The notes: generated by a model from the sequence alone, not told the origin. A DNA stretch of 37,843 bases from Prochlorothrix hollandica PCC 9006 = CALU 1027 (GCF_000332315.1 NZ_KB235935.1:118549-156391), one strand, 5' to 3'. Counted from the first letter of the stretch, positions 7,532 through 15,906 are shown. Numbers and translations are program-made.

Positions 7532-8365
7532 CTAAACTTTAGTGCGATCCGTCAGAATCTCGTAGCCCTCGTCCGTCACCAACACCGTATGCTCAAACTG
7601 GGCTGAGAGGGCGCGATCGACGGTCACCACCGTCCACTTATCCCGCAAAACCCGCGTTTTCTTAGAACCCATGTTGATAATCGGTTCAATGGCCAGGGTC
7701 ATGCCTGCCCGCAGTCGCACATTGGGCATTTGGCGCGTGCGGAAGTTGAACACCGACGGCTCTTCATGGAGATTACGCCCCACCCCATGGCCGGTGTAGT
7801 CTTCCACAATGGCAAATCCATTGCTTTCAGCATGATCCTGGATAGCTCCGGCAATGTCCAGCAGGCAATTTCCCGCCTTAACCTGGGCAATTCCCTTATA
7901 GAGGCACTCTTCCGCCACTTCGATGAGTTTGACGGCTTCTGGCTTCACCTCCCCCACCCCAACGGTGATGCAGGAGTCCCCATGGAAGCCGTTGTAGTAG
8001 GCTCCGGTGTCAATTTTGACCACATCCCCCGATCGAATCGTCTTTTTACGGTTGGGAATGCCGTGCACCACTTCATTATTGATGGAGGCACAAATGGAGC
8101 AGGGGAAGCCGTGGTACCCCTTGAAACTGGGGGTGGCTCCCATCTCCCGAATGCGCTTTTCCGCATAGACATCTAAATCCCAGGTGGTTTGCCCCGGCTC
8201 CACCATCTCGGAGATCTCCTTGAGCACCGTCGCGACGATGCGAGAGGCTTCCCGCATAATGGTGATCTCACGCTTGGACTTAACTTCAACGCCCTTGGGC
8301 TGTTTGGTGATGCGGGGGCCAGCGGGAGCGGTGGGCTGGGCTAGGAGATTGCCAAAGATATTCAT
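7532..8365 (-). CDS. map: Methionine aminopeptidase, type I
   Basis: This metalloenzyme removes the initiator methionine from new proteins. All five metal ligands are visible: two Asp in [15 protein letters not shown], His in [12 protein letters not shown], Glu in TLAIEPI and Glu in [10 protein letters not shown] start it at the ATG at 8363-8365 ([10 protein letters not shown]), giving 277 residues, because this matches the start I expect for cyanobacterial enzymes of this class; an in-frame upstream ATG at 8468-8470 would add 35 low-complexity residues. The N-terminal 30 residues before VEVKSKREI form a short extension. The last codons lie in a 15-bp direct duplication that includes the stop codon (7516-7545). 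It heads the minus-strand run map-ycf3-gatC. Confidence 0.95.
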   Translation of the reverse strand: MNIFGNLLAQPTAPAGPRITKQPKGVEVKSKREITIMREASRIVATVLKEISEMVEPGQTTWDLDVYAEKRIREMGATPSFKGYHGFPCSICASINNEVVHGIPNRKKTIRSGDVVKIDTGAYYNGFHGDSCITVGVGEVKPEAVKLIEVAEECLYKGIAQVKAGNCLLDIAGAIQDHAESNGFAIVEDYTGHGVGRNLHEEPSVFNFRTRQMPNVRLRAGMTLAIEPIINMGSKKTRVLRDKWTVVTVDRALSAQFEHTVLVTDEGYEILTDRTKV

Positions 8366-8616
8366 GGAGTCTGTAGTTTTGAGGGCAGGGGGAACGGGGG
8401 AGAGACAGTGGGGCGTGACAGAGGCTGTGGACTTAGATGACCCAATCCCCAGCTTGACCAAAGGCGACAACAGCCAGGACTGAAAATAGCTTGGACTAGC
8501 CCTAGGGATGGGGGTTGCAGACGATCGGGGACACCAGCCAATCCTACCGTCTTAAGGTTAAGCCATGACAAGGGGCAGAGGCGTAAACCTGATTGACTGA
8601 CAGCAGATTCTGTGCT

Positions 8617-8739
8617 ATGGCTGATGATGCGATGCCTGACAATGCCATGTTTGCTTTTGGGCTTTTTGAATCCAAACCGCTGGGGGATTGGGCCGTTTTC
8701 TTCGCCTGTACCAAGCTAACAGATTTTTTTGGGAAATAG
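8617..8739 (+). CDS. Doubtful 40-residue small ORF
   Basis: An ATG at 8617 opens a 40-codon frame ending at TAG 8737-8739. The product has an acidic start (MADDAMPDNAM) and an aromatic-rich remainder (FAFGLFESK, DWAVFFACTKLTDFF). There is no Shine-Dalgarno sequence and no recognised family. It is listed because it fills an otherwise empty stretch and has a plausible composition; chance is at least as likely. Confidence 0.25.
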   Translation: MADDAMPDNAMFAFGLFESKPLGDWAVFFACTKLTDFFGK

Positions 8740-8770
8740 ACTGACTCGGCCCAGGGCATGGGGAGCCAAC

Positions 8771-9075
8771 CCTCGCCTTGAGCAATTCCCCTCTCCCTCG
8801 TTCGTAATAACGACTTCAGTCGTTCCCTTCCAAAGAGCTAGCGACTAAAGTCGCTACTACAAACCAGAGCGACTAAAGTCGCTACTACAAACCTTCGCCT
8901 TGAGCAATGCTCCCTCGTTCGTAATAACGACTTCAGTCGTTCCCTTCCAAAGAGCTAGCGACTAAAGTCGCTACTACAAACCTTCGCCTTGAGCAATGCT
9001 CCCTCGTTCGTAATAACCACTTCAGTCGTTCCCTTCCAAAGAACTACCGACTGAAGTCGCTACTACAAACCTTCG
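8771..9075. repeat. 89-bp tandem repeat made of two palindromes
   Basis: Three units start at about 8771, 8892 and 8981, each beginning near CCTTCGCCTTGAGCAAT. Each holds the perfect palindrome AACGACTTCAGTCGTT and the near-perfect AGCGACTAAAGTCGCT followed by ACTACAAA. The first unit has an additional copy of the second palindrome (about 8866-8891). The array ends at CCTTCG (9070-9075), the start of a fourth unit, where a MITE-like element begins. Similar AGTCG-type palindromes are, to my knowledge, common between genes in cyanobacteria. Confidence 0.88.
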
Positions 9076-9178
9076 TACAGCAGTCCTAAATGGGTCGTGT
9101 GGTGTGCCCCCGGAGGGGGCACACCACACCAAGGGTTTCAGCCATCGAGATCCTTACAACTGATTTAGGGTTGCTGTA
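9076..9178. mobile_element. MITE-like element, copy 2 (TA-flanked)
   Basis: This is the inverted copy of 1494-1597. It starts TACAGCAGTCCTAAATGGGT and ends with ACTGATTTAGGGTTGCTGTA. The central inverted repeat here is more regular than in copy 1: GTGTGGTGTGCCCCC and GGGGGCACACCACAC flank GGA. It has no ORF of its own and lies between the palindromic array and the secreted-protein gene, whose stop codon is 14 bp away. Confidence 0.75.
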
Positions 9179-9191
9179 GTAGCGTACTAGG

Positions 9192-9659
9192 TTACGGGGT
9201 GCCAGAGCCTTGGATATTGAGGGTGATGCTGTCGCGGGCGTTGTCTTTTTCCCCGACAAAGACCCGATAATCTCCCGCAGGCCACCGTCCAGCAGTTTGG
9301 AGACCCGTTGGGGCGGTTTTGTCATGGAGGATGCAGAGGTTCAGGGGACCTTCAATGTAGAGGGTGGGGTTGCTGCCGCCATTGACGGTCAGTTTGAGAT
9401 AGGTGGCGCTGTCTAAGTGAATATCAGCATGGGGAACCGCGTCGATCGCCCCACAGTTGGCGGTACTTTGGGATCCTCCCGATAGTCCTTGCACCGTGAT
9501 GGGCAACTCCCTTGGGGTCAGTGCCTCCGCTGCCAAGGCTGTTCCTGCGAAGCCGATCGCCAAGACCAGGGCACGGGCGAAGGTGGTGATCTGCCGGGGG
9601 AGGCGGGGATGACGGGACGTTGCTACAGGATTGATGTTGGTTTTAAGGGTGGTTTTCAT
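9192..9659 (-). CDS. Secreted beta-rich protein of unknown function
   Basis: The 155-residue product has a signal peptide: a basic N-terminus with Arg21-Gln23, a hydrophobic core ARALVLAIGFAGTALA, and a likely cleavage after ALAAEA near residue 46. The mature part reads like a single beta-sandwich with two cysteines (ANCGAID and LNLCILHD) that may form a disulfide, and ends GRWPAGDYRVFVGEKD...SITLNIQG, a phrase found in small secreted cyanobacterial proteins related to pre-peptidase C-terminal-type domains. A good ribosome-binding site, AAGGAG (complement of 9668-9673), lies 8 bases before the ATG and fixes the start. It has no operon partner. The function is unknown; a periplasmic or extracellular binding role is a guess. 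Confidence 0.8.
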   Translation of the reverse strand: MKTTLKTNINPVATSRHPRLPRQITTFARALVLAIGFAGTALAAEALTPRELPITVQGLSGGSQSTANCGAIDAVPHADIHLDSATYLKLTVNGGSNPTLYIEGPLNLCILHDKTAPTGLQTAGRWPAGDYRVFVGEKDNARDSITLNIQGSGTP

Positions 9660-10118
9660 GGTGGGGTCTCCTTAGGAGATTCAGTGGCAAAGCTAAGACT
9701 GAAGTCGTGATACTGCAAGGGTCTTAGGCTTGACTTACCTCCAGTATGCAAGGGCATTACCCCTAGTACGGCTGCCCTGTGTCTGTTTATGGAGTGGCAC
9801 CACTGGGCTGGGGAGGGGGATCCCTCGACGATCGCCGCCCTGGCAACCCTAACCTTGTAACAAAATCTAAACAAATCCGAAGGTTCGTTACAAAGCCTGG
9901 GATCTGCCCCAAGAATCCAAAAGGTCAGTGATAGGCTGCTTGAGGAAATCTAATAACCGTGATTAATAATCGTGATTTGGTTTCCTAATTGGGTTCTTTA
10001 ATTCAGTTCTTTAATTCAGCTTTAATTCAGTTCCCTGATTCAGTTCCCTGATTCAGTTCCCTGATTCAGTTCCCTGATTTGGTTCCCTCAATTATTCCAT
10101 CGCCATAACCCCACCGCC
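9660..10118. other. Intergenic gap with 13-bp tandem repeat
   Basis: No gene is supported. The stretch becomes AT-rich after 9900 and ends in four exact copies of a 13-bp repeat, just before the small-protein gene at 10119. A short inverted repeat TTGTAAC/GTTACAA lies around 9855-9895. Confidence 0.5.
10028..10079. repeat. 13-bp tandem repeat, four copies
   Basis: CAGTTCCCTGATT is repeated four times at exact 13-bp steps (10028, 10041, 10054, 10067), flanked by degenerate copies on both sides. It lies 40 bp before the start of the small-protein gene. Confidence 0.9.
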
Positions 10119-10289
10119 ATGTATAAGCCGTCCCCCAAGTCCAGCCTTCTCAATGATGTCATCGTTGCCTCTGCCGGAGCTGGTTTGATCACGACGTTGG
10201 CCATGGCCCATGGGCAACATCCCGCCATTGCCTTCAGCATTACCTTTGGCTCGGCCCTGGCAGCGGTGGTGTTGAACCGTTCCCTGTAG
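10119..10289 (+). CDS. Small 56-residue hydrophobic protein
   Basis: ATG at 10119 opens a 56-codon frame ending at TAG 10287-10289. The N-terminus is MYKPSPKSSLLNDV. Two hydrophobic segments follow, VIVASAGAGLITTLAMA (about residues 14-30) and a second, AIAFSITFGSALAAVVL (about 36-52), separated by HGQHP, so it reads as a two-helix membrane hairpin. The composition is protein-like and the stop closes right after the second segment. No clear Shine-Dalgarno is seen, which is common in cyanobacteria. I do not recognise the family with certainty. The frame on the other strand here is longer but has no protein-like pattern. Confidence 0.55.
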   Translation: MYKPSPKSSLLNDVIVASAGAGLITTLAMAHGQHPAIAFSITFGSALAAVVLNRSL

Positions 10290-10916
10290 GCGATCGACTT
10301 CCCGTCGGCGATCGTGGCTGGGCTTGTCCCCGGATCCCGACCTAACGTCACCCAGGTTTTCCCCGGAACCCCACGCGGTTTCCCTCCCTTCAGATCCGCG
10401 TCCCACCGCCGTGCCCCTGGCCCTAAGCCTTACTCGCCAGAGGGTCGGTGACTGCTTAGCCCCAGGATCTTGTCCTAGGGCGATCGGGTTCCCATACCAG
10501 TGTTTCCGATTCGTGAACTCCAATATCTAGGTGCTGTTGTCAAGACGGCCCTTTTTTTTGGCAATTTTTCTTCGCTTATTCCCGGTCCGTCGTCGATCGG
10601 GGTCATCCAGCGCACCGATCGACGACCAACCCCGTACCCTCATCGACTGGGAAACGCGATCCATCACTGTCGCCCGATCTTTAGGCGTAGGATGGGGTGT
10701 AGGAACCATTTCCCTGGGTTTGCTCCGGGGCGGATTCACTTTAAAAGACAGTGCAAAAAAAGACAGTGCAAAAAAAGACAGTGCAAAAAAAGACGGTGCC
10801 AAGATTTTACGCCGATCGGTGATTGGTTCTGGTTAACCCTTGGCCTGCCATAGCATTCCGCCCTAAAATTCCGTGTTAGACTCTTCTGCCCCAACCCCGT
10901 TACCCCTGCCATTGCC
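10290..10916. other. Long gap without a supported gene
   Basis: Several frames cross this stretch, but none has a recognisable domain. It holds a 15-bp tandem repeat (10746-10800) and a T-rich segment at 10549-10570 that loosely resembles 15758-15800. It should contain the rlmN promoter. Confidence 0.45.
10746..10800. repeat. 15-bp tandem repeat, three to four copies
   Basis: AGACAGTGCAAAAAA is repeated three times with a fourth, diverged copy (AGACGGTGCC). It is open in several frames on both strands, so it is no evidence for a gene by itself. Confidence 0.85.
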
Positions 10917-11960
10917 ATGTCCTCTCCCCTCCTCGGCCAATCCCTGTCCCAACTGACCCAATGGGTGGAACAGCAGGGGCAACCCGCCTACCGTGGCCAA
11001 CAGATTTACCAGTGGATCTACCAGCGGGGGGCGCGGAGCCTGGGGGAGATCACTGTATTGCCCCAGCAGTGGCGATCGACCTTGGACAGCGTCGCCATTG
11101 GCCGCTCCAGTTTGCACCATCGATCCCAGGCCACGGATCAAACGGTGAAGTATTTGCTACGGCTCCAGGATGGTCAAATTATCGAGACCGTGGGCATTCC
11201 CACCGCTAAACGGCTGACGGTGTGTGTGTCGTCCCAGGTGGGTTGTCCCATGGGGTGCCTCTTCTGTGCCACGGGCCAGGGGGGCTTGCAGCGCAACCTG
11301 GAGTGCCATGAAATTGTCGATCAAGTGCTGACGGTGCAGGAAGACTTTGGGCAACGGGTCAGCAATGTGGTGTTTATGGGCATGGGGGAACCGCTGCTGA
11401 ACCGGGATGCGGTGTTGGAGGCGATCCGGGTTTTGAACCAGGAAGTGGGCATTGGTCAGCGATCGATCACCCTTTCCACGGTGGGTATTCCGGGGCAAAT
11501 TCGCCGCTTGGGGGAAACGGGGCAGGTGGGCGATCGTCCCTTGCAGTTCACCCTGGCGGTGAGTCTCCATGCTTCCAATCAGTCGGTGCGCCATAGCCTG
11601 ATTCCCAGTGCCCAAGCCTATCCCCTGGAAGCACTGCTGGAGGAGTGCCGGGATTATGTGCGGTTAACCCATCGGCGGGTGACCTTTGAGTATATTTTGT
11701 TGGCTCGGGTCAACGATCGCCCGGAACATGCCCAGGAACTAGCCCAGTGTCTGCGGGGGTTCCAGAGCCACGTTAATTTAATTCCCTATAACCCCATTTC
11801 CGAGGCGGACTATCAACGGCCCGATCGCCACCGCATTGAAGCCTTCAGCCAAATTTTGCAAAAACACCGCATTGCCGTCAGTGTGCGCTATTCCCGTGGC
11901 CTTGATGCGGATGCGGCCTGTGGTCAGTTGCGGGCAACGGTGGCCGGGGCTGGAGCCTGA
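10917..11960 (+). CDS. rlmN: 23S rRNA (adenine2503-C2)/tRNA (adenine37-C2) methyltransferase
   Basis: This radical-SAM enzyme adds a methyl group to C2 of A2503 in 23S rRNA and, in several bacteria, A37 of some tRNAs. The [4Fe-4S] cluster cysteines are C110, C114 and C117 ([12 protein letters not shown]). The two cysteines used in the methyl-transfer mechanism are also present: C103 seven residues before the cluster, as in E. coli, and C335 near the C-terminus (DADAACGQL). Also present are [12 protein letters not shown] and LAVSLHASN. The length of 347 is normal. ATG at 10917 gives the expected N-terminal accessory domain ([15 protein letters not shown]). It is transcribed alone and meets the Uma2 gene tail to tail. 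The 189-bp gap has no strong terminator. Confidence 0.97.
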   Translation: MSSPLLGQSLSQLTQWVEQQGQPAYRGQQIYQWIYQRGARSLGEITVLPQQWRSTLDSVAIGRSSLHHRSQATDQTVKYLLRLQDGQIIETVGIPTAKRLTVCVSSQVGCPMGCLFCATGQGGLQRNLECHEIVDQVLTVQEDFGQRVSNVVFMGMGEPLLNRDAVLEAIRVLNQEVGIGQRSITLSTVGIPGQIRRLGETGQVGDRPLQFTLAVSLHASNQSVRHSLIPSAQAYPLEALLEECRDYVRLTHRRVTFEYILLARVNDRPEHAQELAQCLRGFQSHVNLIPYNPISEADYQRPDRHRIEAFSQILQKHRIAVSVRYSRGLDADAACGQLRATVAGAGA

Positions 11961-12149
11961 CCTGCACTCTATATCTTGGAGCTAGAAGGTCTTGGATCTA
12001 GGAGGTCTTGGGGCGCTGTCTGGTGCGATGCCTAGCCAGTGGGATGTCAGATGGTGGGGGGGATAGGGGGTGTTGGTAAACGACGGGCTGAATTCAGGCG
12101 GGGAACCCGATCTCCTCATGGGGTTTCAGCGTTGGAGTGACCAACACCC

Positions 12150-13013
12150 CTAGGGGAGGTTATGGGGGTCAAGGCCAAGGGAGCGGAGGTAGTCTGCGAG
12201 TTTTTGGGTTTGTTCTTCCGCCGCCGTTGCTCGCTGTCGCTCTTGCTCGGCCCGTTGCTGCTCTTGCTCGGCCCGTTGCTGTTCTTGCTCGGCCCGCAGT
12301 CGTTCTTGTTCGGCTCGCAGTCGTGCCCGTTCCGCCCGCCGCCGTTCCCGTTCCGCCTGCCGTTGTGCCCCCAGCAACTCCTCCCGACTGACCTCAGGCA
12401 GGGCATAGACCTGTTGCGCCGCGTCAAACCACATCAGCAGTTCCTGCTCAGTGCCCAAATAGGTCTGGGTATGGCGATCGATGCCTAACCCAATCTCCGG
12501 CATCCAAAATGGTCTCTCCGTCTGGCGCTGGTAAACACCTCCCTCCAGGCGATAAACCTCCAAGGGGTCATGGTGATCCCGTTGCCAAAACTCCGGGTTA
12601 TAGACAACGTAATAGAGCACCCCCATTTGGCGATAAATGTCGAGCTTATGGTCATACTCCCCCCTAGCGGTGTAGGACACCAGTTCCAAGGCCAGGAGGG
12701 GAACCACACCCCCCTCAGCCCAGACCGCATAGCTGCGTCGGGACTTGCCCTCTTTCTTGCGTTCCACCCCTAAGCTGAGAAAGGCATCGGGGACAATGGG
12801 GATTCTGGGATTGTCTCCTGTGGTGTGGTAGAGGGCCATATCGACCCCAAAGAACCAATCTTGGCGGTGTTGCCAGATGCGGGAGAGGGTAGCCAGCAGG
12901 AGATTGGGCAGCAGGTTCTGGTCTTCGTTATCCACAGGGGTATCGTCGGAACAGGGCAGTTCCTCAGGGGATGGGAGGTGGAGGCGGTGGGGCTGTTGGT
13001 CGGTGATGAGCAT
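12150..13013 (-). CDS. Uma2-type (DUF820) PD-(D/E)XK nuclease-like protein with coiled-coil tail
   Basis: The first 210 residues are a DUF820/Uma2 domain of the restriction-endonuclease-like fold, a family hugely expanded in cyanobacteria. The catalytic pattern is intact: Asp in IVPDAFLSLG, Glu in LALELVS and Lys in YDHKLDIY, followed by QMGVLYYVVYNP. The tail (about residues 213-275) is a charged coiled coil of heptads RAEQERL/RAEQEQQ encoded by a 21-bp repeat. Such tails are often seen on this family. Its function is unproven; the families are suspected to act on DNA, possibly linked to mobile elements. It lies 87 bp after the PDZ/radical-SAM gene on the same strand. Confidence 0.88.
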   Translation of the reverse strand: MLITDQQPHRLHLPSPEELPCSDDTPVDNEDQNLLPNLLLATLSRIWQHRQDWFFGVDMALYHTTGDNPRIPIVPDAFLSLGVERKKEGKSRRSYAVWAEGGVVPLLALELVSYTARGEYDHKLDIYRQMGVLYYVVYNPEFWQRDHHDPLEVYRLEGGVYQRQTERPFWMPEIGLGIDRHTQTYLGTEQELLMWFDAAQQVYALPEVSREELLGAQRQAERERRRAERARLRAEQERLRAEQEQQRAEQEQQRAEQERQRATAAEEQTQKLADYLRSLGLDPHNLP

Positions 13014-13100
13014 AGGGAGAGGGGCGCAACCGCAACGGCTGGGGGTGATTCGATTGTAGCGAAGAGTTGGGAGAACACCCTCTCGCTGACATCCAGCAGG

Positions 13101-14510
13101 TTATTGTTGGCTCTCCGAACCCGGGTCAATGTTGGCTGGTGCGATGCCTAGGGAGTGCGATGGCTGTAATCCGCAGTGCTCTAACAATTCTTCGATGCCG
13201 TCACAAATGAGGATGGGGATGCCTAAGGCGGCGGCGACTTCGGCTACGGTGCGATCGTCCAAGAAGCGGCGATCGTCCCCCCGATCGAGGGTTCCCTGTT
13301 GCAACATCACTGAGGGCAACAGCAGTCCCTCCCCCAGATCCCGATCCTGGAGTCCCGCCACTAGATCCTGGCCCGTCAGTAAGCCGGTGACCGTCAGGGC
13401 TTGTCCCCAATAGTCGCTGGCCAGCCCCACCAGGGTCACCGATAGCCCTGCTACGCCATTGAGGCGATCGGCGATCGGCCCAAACGCCTGCTCCACCACA
13501 TTGCCCACCACCCAGGTTAACCGGCGGGGGGGATGCACGTGGGCGGGTAAAGCCTGGGTTGCCGCCATGAAGGACTGGAGGAACGATCGGATTGAACCTA
13601 CCCCATCTTCCAATTGGGGGAAATCTTCGTAAATCGCCACCGGGGGTAAGGGTTGCCCCGCAATCAAAAACCACTCATCGGCCAACCAGGCTAAGCGGGT
13701 GCCGTAATCCCGCAGAAATTCTGCCTGGAGCGCCTGGACTTGGGCGATCACCGCTGTGGCATCGGCGGGGGTGACGGGACGCAGTTCATCGGCACTGGGG
13801 CGAAACCGGGTCAGCCCCACGGGCACCACTGCCGCCGACAGAACCCCCGGCACCTCCCCCTGGTGCAAGGCGGCTAAATCCCGCAGCGTGCGATCCAAAT
13901 GCACCCCATCATTGATGTCCGGGCAGACCACCACCTGGGTATGAACCGGCAGTTCATGGTCTCGGAACCAGGCCAGGTGTTCTCGAATTTGGCCAGCGCG
14001 GGGATTTTTGAGGAGGCGGGTGCGCACCGCTGGCTCCGTAGCATGGACTGACACATAGAGGGGGGAGAGGCGCAGGCGATCGATGCGATCCCATTCTGCC
14101 GGGGTCAGGTTGGTGAGGGTGAGGTAAGACCCATAGAGAAAACTGAGGCGGTAGTCATCGTCTTTGAGGTATAAACTGGCCCGCTTGCCGGGGGGTTGCT
14201 GATCAATAAAGCAAAAGGGACAGCGGTTGTTGCACTGGATTAAGCCGTCAAAGAGGGCGGTTTCAAAGGCTAATCCCAAATCTTCGTCGTAGTCTTTCTC
14301 AATTTCGATCTGATGGCTGCGGCCTCCACGGTCTAGCACCTCTAACTCCAAAAATTCATCGCCACAGAGAAAGCGGTAATCGATCAGATCCCGAGGGGTG
14401 GTGCCGTTGATGGACACCAGACGATCGCCCGGTTCAAAGCCCATTTCAGCGGCGATGGAGTCGGGGATGACCTGGCTAATGGTGGCGGGTTGGACGGTGC
14501 GATCGCTCAC
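13101..14510 (-). CDS. PDZ/radical-SAM FeS protein (DUF512, TIGR03279-type)
   Basis: The 469-residue product starts with a PDZ-like domain (about residues 8-70, AAEMGFEPGDRLVSINGT), followed by a radical-SAM-type cluster motif C93-X3-C97-X2-C100 (CNNRCPFCFID), the segment GSYLTLTNLTP, VSVHATEP and HTQVVVCPDINDG, and a C-terminal DUF512 region (WFLIAGQPLP onward, GIPILICDGIEELLEHCG). This arrangement is the family annotated as a putative Fe-S cyanobacterial oxidoreductase; its substrate is unknown. The start ATG is 37 bp downstream of uppP, so the two are probably cotranscribed. The length is normal. Confidence 0.9.
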   Translation of the reverse strand: MSDRTVQPATISQVIPDSIAAEMGFEPGDRLVSINGTTPRDLIDYRFLCGDEFLELEVLDRGGRSHQIEIEKDYDEDLGLAFETALFDGLIQCNNRCPFCFIDQQPPGKRASLYLKDDDYRLSFLYGSYLTLTNLTPAEWDRIDRLRLSPLYVSVHATEPAVRTRLLKNPRAGQIREHLAWFRDHELPVHTQVVVCPDINDGVHLDRTLRDLAALHQGEVPGVLSAAVVPVGLTRFRPSADELRPVTPADATAVIAQVQALQAEFLRDYGTRLAWLADEWFLIAGQPLPPVAIYEDFPQLEDGVGSIRSFLQSFMAATQALPAHVHPPRRLTWVVGNVVEQAFGPIADRLNGVAGLSVTLVGLASDYWGQALTVTGLLTGQDLVAGLQDRDLGEGLLLPSVMLQQGTLDRGDDRRFLDDRTVAEVAAALGIPILICDGIEELLEHCGLQPSHSLGIAPANIDPGSESQQ

Positions 14511-14547
14511 AATACTGGTTAAGAGACGGGTTCAGGGGGGTCTGGCT

Positions 14548-15498
14548 TCATCGTAAACCAGACAGGGCGATCGCCCCAATGGCTACCCCAAAGGCAAGGC
14601 GATACCAGACAAAGACCCAGGTGTTTTGGGTTTGCAGAAAGCGCAGCAACCAGGCAATGGAGGCATAGGAAAAGAACGCCGCCGATAGCAAGCCCACCCC
14701 CACGGGTATCCAATCTGCTTGGGACATACCTGTGTCCAGTAAGTCCTTAAGTTCCACCAACCCCGCTAGGGTAATAGCTGGAATCCCCAGCAAAAACGAG
14801 AACCGGGCCGCTGCTGCCCGCTCCAGGCCCATCCAGAGTCCAGCGGTCAGGGTGGATCCCGATCGGGACACCCCCGGCATAATGGCCAAGGCTTGGGCAA
14901 AACCCATGAGAATTCCATCCCCCAGGGTCAGGGCCGTAAAGTCCCGTTGCCGACTGCCCCAGCGCTCTGCTGCCCCCAGGAGCAAGGCCATGACAATGGA
15001 CACCGTGGCGATGCTGATGAGGCTGCGCAGGGGGGAATTATCGAAATCTTTGACCCACACCTTAATGGCTAGACCACAGACCAAAATCGGGAGGGTGCCC
15101 AGGACAATGCCCAGGCTCATGCGAAATTCCTGTTTTTGGAAATCTTGGGTGCGCAGGGCTTCCCCAGTGCCCTGGGCGAGGGTGACTAAGTCTCCCCAGA
15201 AGTACCACAGCACGGCGGCAATGCTGCCCAATTGAATGATGGCGGTGAAGGCCACCCCCGGATCCCCCCAACCCAGGAGGACGGGAACCACTTTGAGGTG
15301 GGCGGTGCTGCTGATGGGTAAAAATTCTGTCAGTCCCTGCACCATGCCCAGGATCAGCCCTTGGAACCAGGTGAGGGATTGGGTAGCCGTGGCGGGTTCT
15401 ACGCCTCCTAGGGGTTCAAGGCCGGTTACCTTCTGGCTGAGTAGGGTCTCTGATACACCGAGTCCACCGAGAACAAAGCCGGGGCAATACATAGTCAT
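14548..15498 (-). CDS. uppP: Undecaprenyl-diphosphatase UppP (BacA)
   Basis: This membrane enzyme removes a phosphate from undecaprenyl diphosphate to recycle the lipid carrier for peptidoglycan and other surface polymers; loss usually raises bacitracin sensitivity. Diagnostic motifs are QGLTEFLPISSTAHL (the (E/Q)XXXE motif) and PGVSRSGSTLTAGLWMGLER with the catalytic-loop arginine. Around eight hydrophobic segments follow. The product has 316 residues, with about 40 residues before the first membrane segment, more than in E. coli, so a start inside this extension is possible; ATG at 15490-15492 is only two codons downstream. Upstream lies a 695-bp gap with a large hairpin. It leads into the PDZ/radical-SAM gene. 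Confidence 0.95.
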   Translation of the reverse strand: MTMYCPGFVLGGLGVSETLLSQKVTGLEPLGGVEPATATQSLTWFQGLILGMVQGLTEFLPISSTAHLKVVPVLLGWGDPGVAFTAIIQLGSIAAVLWYFWGDLVTLAQGTGEALRTQDFQKQEFRMSLGIVLGTLPILVCGLAIKVWVKDFDNSPLRSLISIATVSIVMALLLGAAERWGSRQRDFTALTLGDGILMGFAQALAIMPGVSRSGSTLTAGLWMGLERAAAARFSFLLGIPAITLAGLVELKDLLDTGMSQADWIPVGVGLLSAAFFSYASIAWLLRFLQTQNTWVFVWYRLAFGVAIGAIALSGLR

Positions 15499-15642
15499 GG
15501 GGTGACGTAATAATCAACGCAATAATCAACGGCAAAACAAAATCGGCCAATCCAACGGGACGGTCCTGGCGGGATGGCTCTGGATCAGAGGAACCGGGGG
15601 GTAACGGCTGGGGAAACCCTAGGGTGCTATGGACTAAACCAA

Positions 15643-15692
15643 GGGCTACCCTTGGGGTTTGCCATGGAACTTAACGCCCCCAGGGGTAGCCC
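15643..15692. repeat. Long inverted repeat (15-bp stem)
   Basis: GGGCTACCCTTGGGG (15643-15657) pairs with CCCCAGGGGTAGCCC (15678-15692), with one G-T wobble and a 20-nt loop. It lies 145 bp upstream of uppP. There is no run of T on either side, so it is not a typical terminator. Confidence 0.7.
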
Positions 15693-15906
15693 ATGCTAGC
15701 GCCCATTTATTCTAGGGGACGATCGCGTCCGCTTTGTCAGGATCTTGATATCTGGGCAAATCTGGTCAAAACAGCAGGCTTTTTTGGTTTATTTAGCCCC
15801 CTCGATCGTTGGCTGTCGGCGGTGGTCTGTGGGGGGAATCTGGGCAGGCTCAGATCCCTTGGGGTTGATGATCTGACCATTGTCCGCAAACCCTGGCATT
15901 TTAGGC

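Larger units (their letters stand above)
8366..9075. other. Gene-poor region with palindromic repeats
   Basis: Apart from a doubtful 40-codon frame at 8617-8739, I see no gene. The right half (8771-9075) is a repeat array and is followed directly by a MITE-like element. The map promoter should lie in 8366-8600, but I cannot point to clear hexamers. Confidence 0.55.

Noticed and set aside
10500-10853. 117-codon and 101-codon plus-strand ORFs before rlmN
   Set aside because: Overlapping frames both carry the 15-bp repeat and neither has a protein-like pattern or start signal; I cannot choose a frame.
12027-13160. Similar strings GGTGCGATGCCTAG at about 12023 and 13138
   Set aside because: The match is about 14-22 bases and the second copy is coding; too short to call a repeat family.
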